DNA of 64,000 nucleotides from the NCBI RefSeq assembly GCF_036850765.1, contig NC_089495.1, positions 206,696,347-206,760,346 on the forward strand. Direction: 5' to 3'. Shown here piece after piece: positions 58,900-64,000 of the stretch (position 1 is its first letter; each line of letters starts with the position of its first letter). Below the pieces are notes generated by a model. It ran no database searches and was not told where the DNA came from. It worked only from the letters and a program-made list of their open reading frames with translations. Position numbers and translations under genes: made by a program. The stretch is from Saccopteryx bilineata (lineage: Eukaryota; Chordata; Mammalia; Chiroptera; Emballonuridae).

Positions 58900-59640
58900 T
58901 GGTGTTCCTTGTAGCACAAAAGTTAACTTAAATAAAGTCTAATTTATCGAAATTTTCCTTTGTCACGTATATTTTTGGCATCACGTGTAAAAAAGCTTTG
59001 CCTAAGTGTAGGTCATGAAGATTTGCTCCTATATTTCTTTTCTGGGTTTTGTACTTTCAGTTCTCACACGGAGACCTACGATCCCCCCCCCCCCCCCCGT
59101 CTGAGTTCATTTTGCCTGACAATGCAAGATAGAAGCCCAAGTTCATTTTTTTATGTGGGGATAGCCAATTTCCTCAGCACCGTTTGTTGAAAAGACTGTT
59201 CTTCCCCCTATTGTATTGCCTTGAGATCAATGTCAGAAATCCATTGATGATAAATGTTAGGGTTTATTTCTGAACTCTCAAAGGTTTTATTCCATTGATT
59301 TATCTGTCCTCCCTTATGCTGGTACTATGCTGTCATGATTACTGTAGCTTCGTCGGAAGTTTTTCTATCAGGAAATGCAAATCTTCCCACTTTGTCCATC
59401 TCTGTTCAGGACTAGTTTGGTTGTTTGGTCTCCGTATAGATTCCATATAACTTTTAGGATCACCTTGTCAATTTCTGCAAGGCAGATAGGTAGATTTGAC
59501 AGAGAATGTGTTGAATCTCTAGACCAATTTGAGGATGGTTGACTTCTCAACAATATTGAGTCTTCCAATTAACTCATTAACATCAGAGGTCATTTCATTT
59601 ATTTAGAGTTTTAGAATAAAAGTCTTGTACTTAATTTGTT
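58900..59640 (-). mobile_element. L1 LINE fragment, inverted
   Basis: Reverse complement of L1 ORF2 and its 3' end: 'gtagcacaaaagttaacttaaataaagtctaatttatcg', 'catgaagatttgctcctatatttcttt', 'caatttcctcagcaccgtttgttg', 'attactgtagcttcgtcgg', 'caacaatattgagtcttccaattaac'. A C-run sits at 59083-59098. No intact frame. Confidence 0.9.
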
Positions 59641-59644
59641 TTTT

Positions 59645-59785
59645 GGTTGTTTTAGTGAGAGAGAGAGACAGACAGACAGACAGCCAAGAAGGTAGAGAGA
59701 TGAGAAGCATCAATTCTTCGTTGTGACTCCTTAGTTGTTCATTGATTGCTTTTTTCATATGTGGCTTGACTGGGGGTCTCCAGCC
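59645..59785 (-). mobile_element. Rhin-1-like SINE, inverted and head-truncated
   Basis: '(ga)n(caga)n' tail, 'gatgagaagcatcaattcttcg', 'ccttagttgttcattgattgctttttcatatg', stopping at 'tgactgggg' with no tRNA head. Confidence 0.8.
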
Positions 59786-60054
59786 ATCAGATGCCCATAT
59801 ATTAAAGCCGCCTGTCTCTCTTGGTACCACACTTGGCTGTCAGCCTCCATTAATTGGTGACAGATTGCTCTGTTGTCTTTGACAATGACCCAGGGCATAA
59901 ATTGCTCCACAATCTGCTCCACTGGAATTTGGACGGATTCCTTTGCAAGAACGACCGTAAAGGCCCGTCTGGGAGGCTTGCTCCCGCCCCAGGAGGGCTG
60001 TTCTCGGCTGTCACTTTTTACGATCCTCTCTATTAAACCTGCTCCATGCTCCAC
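59755..60054 (-). other. Unrecognised open frame of 99 codons
   Basis: The minus strand is open for 99 codons with a fairly protein-like composition (hydrophobic and charged residues mixed, no low complexity). The last 30 or so residues overlap the truncated SINE, so at most about 75 residues could be old coding sequence. I do not recognise a family. It could be a remnant of a transposase or a processed gene, or chance. Confidence 0.2.
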
Positions 60055-60160
60055 AGCTTACACCAAAAATCTTCATTGTTTTTTTTTTTTTTTCTTGAGA
60101 GGACCCTTAGGCTTGAACTGCTCCTCATTGTGTGCCCGATAAAGTCAACTTTATTTTATT

Positions 60161-60297
60161 TGGGGGTCAAAAGCCAGCTTACGGCTGCGAGTACACGAAA
60201 TACTGAGCTTACTCTTATAGTCTTGTTTATTCATGACTGTGTTATTTTCCATATGAACCATGGGGTACGCCTACTTTTGCCCCACCCTGTCTGTATA
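60161..60297. mobile_element. mariner-type MITE
   Basis: The right end 'ctacttttgccccaccctg' and the left end 'gggggtcaaaagccagcttac' are degraded inverted repeats. The interior keeps the family phrases 'gcgagtacacgaaatactgag' and 'gttattttccatatgaacc'. This is the short derivative of a mammalian mariner with the gggtggggcaaaagta terminus. Confidence 0.75.
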
Positions 60298-60499
60298 ATG
60301 TTGAGTTCAATCTATGGATTCAAAATGGTTTGCCACCAAGAGATTTAAAACAAAAAAAAACAAAAACAAACCATGCTACCCACCTACTCGCTAGCTACTG
60401 TCTTCGCTGAGAACACATTCATGGTTCTATGTCCCTCTTGGGATCGAGGCAAAATCCCTTGTTACGGACTCTAAGTCCCCACCTCCACGCCAGGCTTTC

Positions 60500-60720
60500 T
60501 CGGGTCACCCCTCACTGGTATTCTCTCGGCCCGCTGTTGACGCCTCTTTCTGCCCCTCCCCCTCACGTTCACCAGTCCTCTCCTCCTGCCACAGGGCCTT
60601 CATTCATGCTGCCCCCACTCTCTAGAATGTCTCCCCACCATCAGCTTTCTTCCCCTTTAGCTCTTCCATTCATCCTTCACTTCCTCGGGGAAGCAGGGAA
60701 GCTCTGCCCACAACCCGGAC
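60500..60720 (+). mobile_element. L2-like LINE fragment
   Basis: 'cagggccttcattcatgctgcccccactctctagaatgtc' and 'cttccattcatccttcacttcctcggggaagc' fit the L2 3' region. Confidence 0.55.
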
Positions 60721-61049
60721 CATCTCAGCTTCTTCTGTTAGGAATGAGGGGACACCTGGCAGCATGATGTGCTTTGTGTGATTATTCTGAAGCGTTCAGA
60801 TGGCACCGCACGCCCCGGGATCGTAAGGGCGCTGCTGGCTTTTGCTGATCGCCCTATCGCTGGGGTCTACTTCAGAGCCTCCATGCTAGTAAGGGCCACT
60901 TACTATTTTTGGAACTTTAACAAGGAATGAATGATCAGTCAGCGCTTCTGACCTAGACTGTAGCCCCAGGCCTCATCGCTTAGCCCGAAAGCAAGAATCT
61001 CAAAGCTGTGTCTGGACTTACCCAGTGGAGCCGGTTACTTCTGCCGAGG

Positions 61050-61235
61050 ATAACATGAAGCCCTCATTCGTTCATTCATTCATCCATCCATTCATCCATC
61101 CATCCATTCATGCAACAACGGTTCGGTCCCTATCATGTGTCTGCTGTTGTGTCAGCAGCTGGGGTTTTTAGGGTGGACGGGAAGTCTTTGTTCCCGTGGC
61201 ACTTACGCGCTGATGGAGAGGGGTGATGTGTAATA
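61050..61235 (+). mobile_element. L2-like 3' end with (CATC/CATT)n expansion
   Basis: cattcatt/catccatc units at 61066-61110, then 'ggtccctatcatgtgtctgc...gcagctggggtttttagggtgg'. Confidence 0.5.
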
Positions 61236-61744
61236 AACAGAGAAGTAGGTTGAAGGACGCCAGGTGGAAGAAAGACGAGACAGGGGTAAGGAGCACGGGG
61301 GTTTCGCTCCAGCTCCGGAGGGCGAGGCAGCCGCCATATCTTCGCCGCTGCTCTTTAATCTGGTTGAGGTCCCACCAGATGCCTGTGCTCAGAGACGACG
61401 GAGCCGGCAATGAGCCAGCTGCAGAGAGCCCTTGTGCCCGGCGGCCGGCACCCTGGGCTGGGCGGGGCAGGCCGGTGCTGCCCTGCTCACGGAGGACGTC
61501 TCCCTGTGGAGGGGCTTCTGTCCCCTCCCCCCCAGGCCGAAGCCCGTTGAATCCAGCCATCGCCTCCCCCGCCCGCCGGTGCCAGCCCAGCCGGGAGCTT
61601 CTGTGTGTGGAGCGACCTGGAGAAGACCTGTCAGGAGAGTGAGGAAAACCCCCAGAGAGCTTGAGGCCAAGAGGCAAGGAGGAGGCGAAGCTGGGGGTGT
61701 GGGGGTGCAGGGCCCCCACGCCCCGCCCGCCGCCCCGAGACGAC

Positions 61745-61860
61745 CTGGCTCGGTGGTTCTCACACTCGAGCCGACGTCAGCATCGCCTACAGCACGCACG
61801 TGTTGAGACCGAGGGCCGGGCCCCACGGCCAGCCGCCGGAGCTTCTGGTCAGCAGGCCCC
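61745..61860 (+). mobile_element. MER5-like fragment
   Basis: 'ctcggtggttctcacactcgagccgacgtcagcatcgcc' opens like MER5; the rest is GC-shifted. Confidence 0.55.
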
Positions 61861-62101
61861 TCCCAGCCCCCTCTCCCGGTAGCCACTGTCCTCTGCACAC
61901 TCTCACACCCGTGTCCACACCCCGTGGGGCCCGCTCCTCCACCGCCCCCAGGCCCCTGCAGGCGCCACTAGACCGTTACCCCTGTCTGGGGCACCCCTCC
62001 CGGCCTCCTTCATGGGGTCGGTTCCCAGCTGTAAAATGACAGGCAGGGGGAGGCTGCTGCTATTTCATGGGGTCATTGGGTTTAGCAAACACCTAATTTT
62101 C

Positions 62102-62505
62102 TTTCTTTCTTTTTTTTTTTTTTTGTATTTTGCCGAAGCTGGAAACGGGGAGAGACAGTCAGACAGACTCCCACATGCGCCCGACCGGGATCCACCCGGC
62201 ACACCCACCAGGGGTGACGCTCTGCCCACCAGGGGGCGATGCTCTGCCCATCTGGGGCATCGCTCTGCTGTGACCAGAGCCACTCTAGCGCCTGGGGCAG
62301 AGGCCAAGGAGCCATCCCCAGCGCCCGGGCCATCTTTGCTCCAATGGAGCCTTGGCTGCGGGAGGGGAAGAGAGAGACAGAGAGGAAGGAGGGGGGGGGT
62401 GGAGAAGCAGATGGGCGCTTCTCCCATGTACCCTGGCCGGGAATCGAACCCAGGTCCCCCGCACGCCAGGCCGACGCTCTACCGCTGAGCCAACCAGCCA
62501 GGGAC
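62102..62505 (-). mobile_element. VES-type SINE, inverted, with TSD
   Basis: Ordered as the copy at 56865, from a T-run ('gtattttgccgaagctgg') to the head 'ccaaccagccaggg'. TSD aacacctaattttc (62088-62101) against aacatctaattttc (62509-62522). Perfect CTCF core CCACCAGGGGGC at 62226-62237. Confidence 0.93.
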
Positions 62506-63209
62506 ACGAACATCTAATTTTCAAAAGCACTTGGCTCACAGCAGGGACTAGTCCGTGTCACCGTCACCCTTGTTCTCCCCCCACCCTCACCCCAAAATCC
62601 TGAGGGCAGGATGGCCACTGGGCCTCCCACGCTTTGTGTCTGTGCCCTCCCCACCTCCCCGCAGGCCTTGGCGTCCTGGGGAACCAACAGCCTTCTCAGC
62701 GTGAACCCCAGGGCACACACCATCTCCTCTGCTCCCCAGATTTTTTTTGCAAGAAAGCGACCTCTTAAGTTCTCAGTTGCCATCTCCCTGGCACCCCCCG
62801 GCTGGCTTCCTGCAGAATGAAGGGCAAAGCTGGTGGGAAATGGGTTTGAAAATGGGATACTTAATTCTGTGAAGGAGCAGGCTTTTCCAACGCCAGTGAC
62901 TCAGCCTCGGGGAGCTGCCGGTGAGGGGGGGGAACACTCCCCCCTCCGTGGGTTTCTGCTTCTGGAAGGAGCTCCGTGCCTTCCTCTCGCCGGTCTCTGT
63001 TCCGCGTCTCAGTCCGTGCGTCTCCATCGACCTGCTTCCGTCTGACAGTTCTCCTCTGAGGACCTCTAATTGGCTCAGAAGGATGTAGGACAGGCAGCCG
63101 CTCTTTGGGGACACGGCACTCTTTGGGGACCGTGTAGATAGTGACACCGAGTGGCCTAGCTCTGGAGAACAGACAGGCGTGGGTCGTTCTCGGCGTGACC
63201 CCGGGGAAG

Positions 63210-63290
63210 TACCAGGCCGCGCTGAGCCTCAGTTTCCCTACCTGTAAAATGGAGAGTATGTCCGTGACTTCCTAAGGTCATGGTAGGGCT
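63210..63290 (+). mobile_element. MIR fragment
   Basis: 'gagcctcagtttccctacctgtaaaatggagagtatg'. Confidence 0.7.
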
Positions 63291-64000
63291 AAAAAAAAAA
63301 AGGACAGATGTCGTATCCCAGGAGGCAGAAGTTTTTGACAATAAGGCACAACATATTTGCACAAAACCAAACCAAAAAAAAAAAACCAAAGAACAATTAT
63401 CGATCCAAAGGAAATGCACGAGCACTGGTATGCCAGGTAACTCCGGTGGCTCTGTGAGCAACACAGTGCGGGTGACACCGGTTGTCAGATTTCACTGCTT
63501 CCTCCAGGACATCACCTAGCCAGCCCTTGTTCCTGCGGTCGCTGGCCTGGAACTGAGAAACAGAGTAACAGATGCACATTGCACGTGATGTCTGGAAGAT
63601 GACTTTGCATCTGGGCCCTGAGATGAGAAGGCAGGTTCAGTTCTGCGGCTCTGGGTGCTGGCATTTCCGTCAGTTATAACCAATAAACAGGCAGAGGCTT
63701 CAGAACCGGTCAAGCGTTTCGATGCGTACGGATGGAGCGGATGAATGGGCTTCCTAAGTCGGCGCGTCACCGCCTTTAATTCGATGATGTCGTTTAGAAA
63801 CCCGGCAATGTGTTCTGGGCCAAAACATATCAACCGTTGACAGAAGAAAACGGAAAGATAAACGGCCAATCACACCCCCCCCACCCCCCCGCCCCGCAGA
63901 GAGGGAAATGATTGTGGTGGCTGGTTCCAAACTTAGGCTTTGTTCCCCGGGGAAGAAGGAGAAGGGGGCGCTCTACGGGAACGCAGTAAGGGGACCAAGC

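Larger units (their letters stand above)
27521..64000. other. Intergenic region downstream of STK35
   Basis: No coding exon, tRNA gene or known non-coding RNA gene is recognisable. In human the next gene on this side is TGM3, reached only after a long gap, and no transglutaminase sequence is seen, which fits a gap. Stretches without a named feature: 27540-28650 (GC-rich, unique), 31110-32030, 32820-33530, 35330-36380, 40870-41320, 42170-42700, 42830-43690, 44390-45780, 45900-46960, 47840-48630, 50250-51070, 52710-53990, 54040-56860 (possible diverged LTR or MaLR traces near 51250-51500 and 54850-55100), 57290-58010 (AT-rich), 60730-61040, 61870-62090, 62520-63200 and 63300-64000. Confidence 0.6.

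Noticed and set aside
59083..59098. C/G homopolymer runs (also 39567, 48147, 51716, 53743, 55284, 57655) as functional signals
   Set aside because: They occur inside SINE, L1 or simple-repeat contexts, vary in length, and are prone to sequencing error.

Overview
The window is vertebrate, almost certainly mammalian, nuclear DNA, and most probably from a bat. The evidence for a bat is the set of young tRNA-derived SINEs: one group opens with a 'ggccctggcc' tRNA-like head and carries a long body, the other opens with 'cctgacc' and ends in a CT-rich tail. From memory these match the VES and Rhin-1 groups of horseshoe and leaf-nosed bats (Rhinolophoidea). Young hAT-type DNA elements fit the same picture. 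Repeat names come from recognition without a database search, and repeat ends are approximate unless a target-site duplication (TSD) is given.

Layout. (1) 1-4629 is intron. (2) 4630-5379 is an exon holding the C-terminal 236-237 residues of the protein kinase STK35 (CLIK1), its stop codon and 37 nt of 3' UTR, ending in a strong splice donor. (3) 5380-22777 is read as the next intron. It is GC-rich and full of minisatellites, with hAT, MIR and L2 remnants. (4) 22778 to about 27520 is a candidate 3'-UTR terminal exon, from a good splice acceptor to AATAAA with a GT-rich downstream element. (5) About 27521-64000 reads as intergenic. It holds L1 pieces, bat SINEs, Tigger, mariner and hAT remnants, an LTR of the ERVL-MaLR type, one intact-looking solo retroviral LTR, and long simple repeats including a roughly 580-bp pyrimidine tract.

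Only one protein-coding gene is supported. The many other open frames are either low-complexity frames across minisatellites and polypyrimidine, or frames inside SINEs and L1s.

The most interesting signals are architectural. CTCF-core-like motifs occur in a regular five-fold array inside a hAT element (6820-6959), in every full-length VES-type SINE here, and once outside any recognised repeat (49424-49435). Two SINEs have integrated in series at one target, leaving three copies of the site. Several minisatellites sit inside or directly against hAT elements. The probable STK35 3' UTR exon carries a seven-copy 79-bp tandem repeat. I found no sign of a new multi-gene system.
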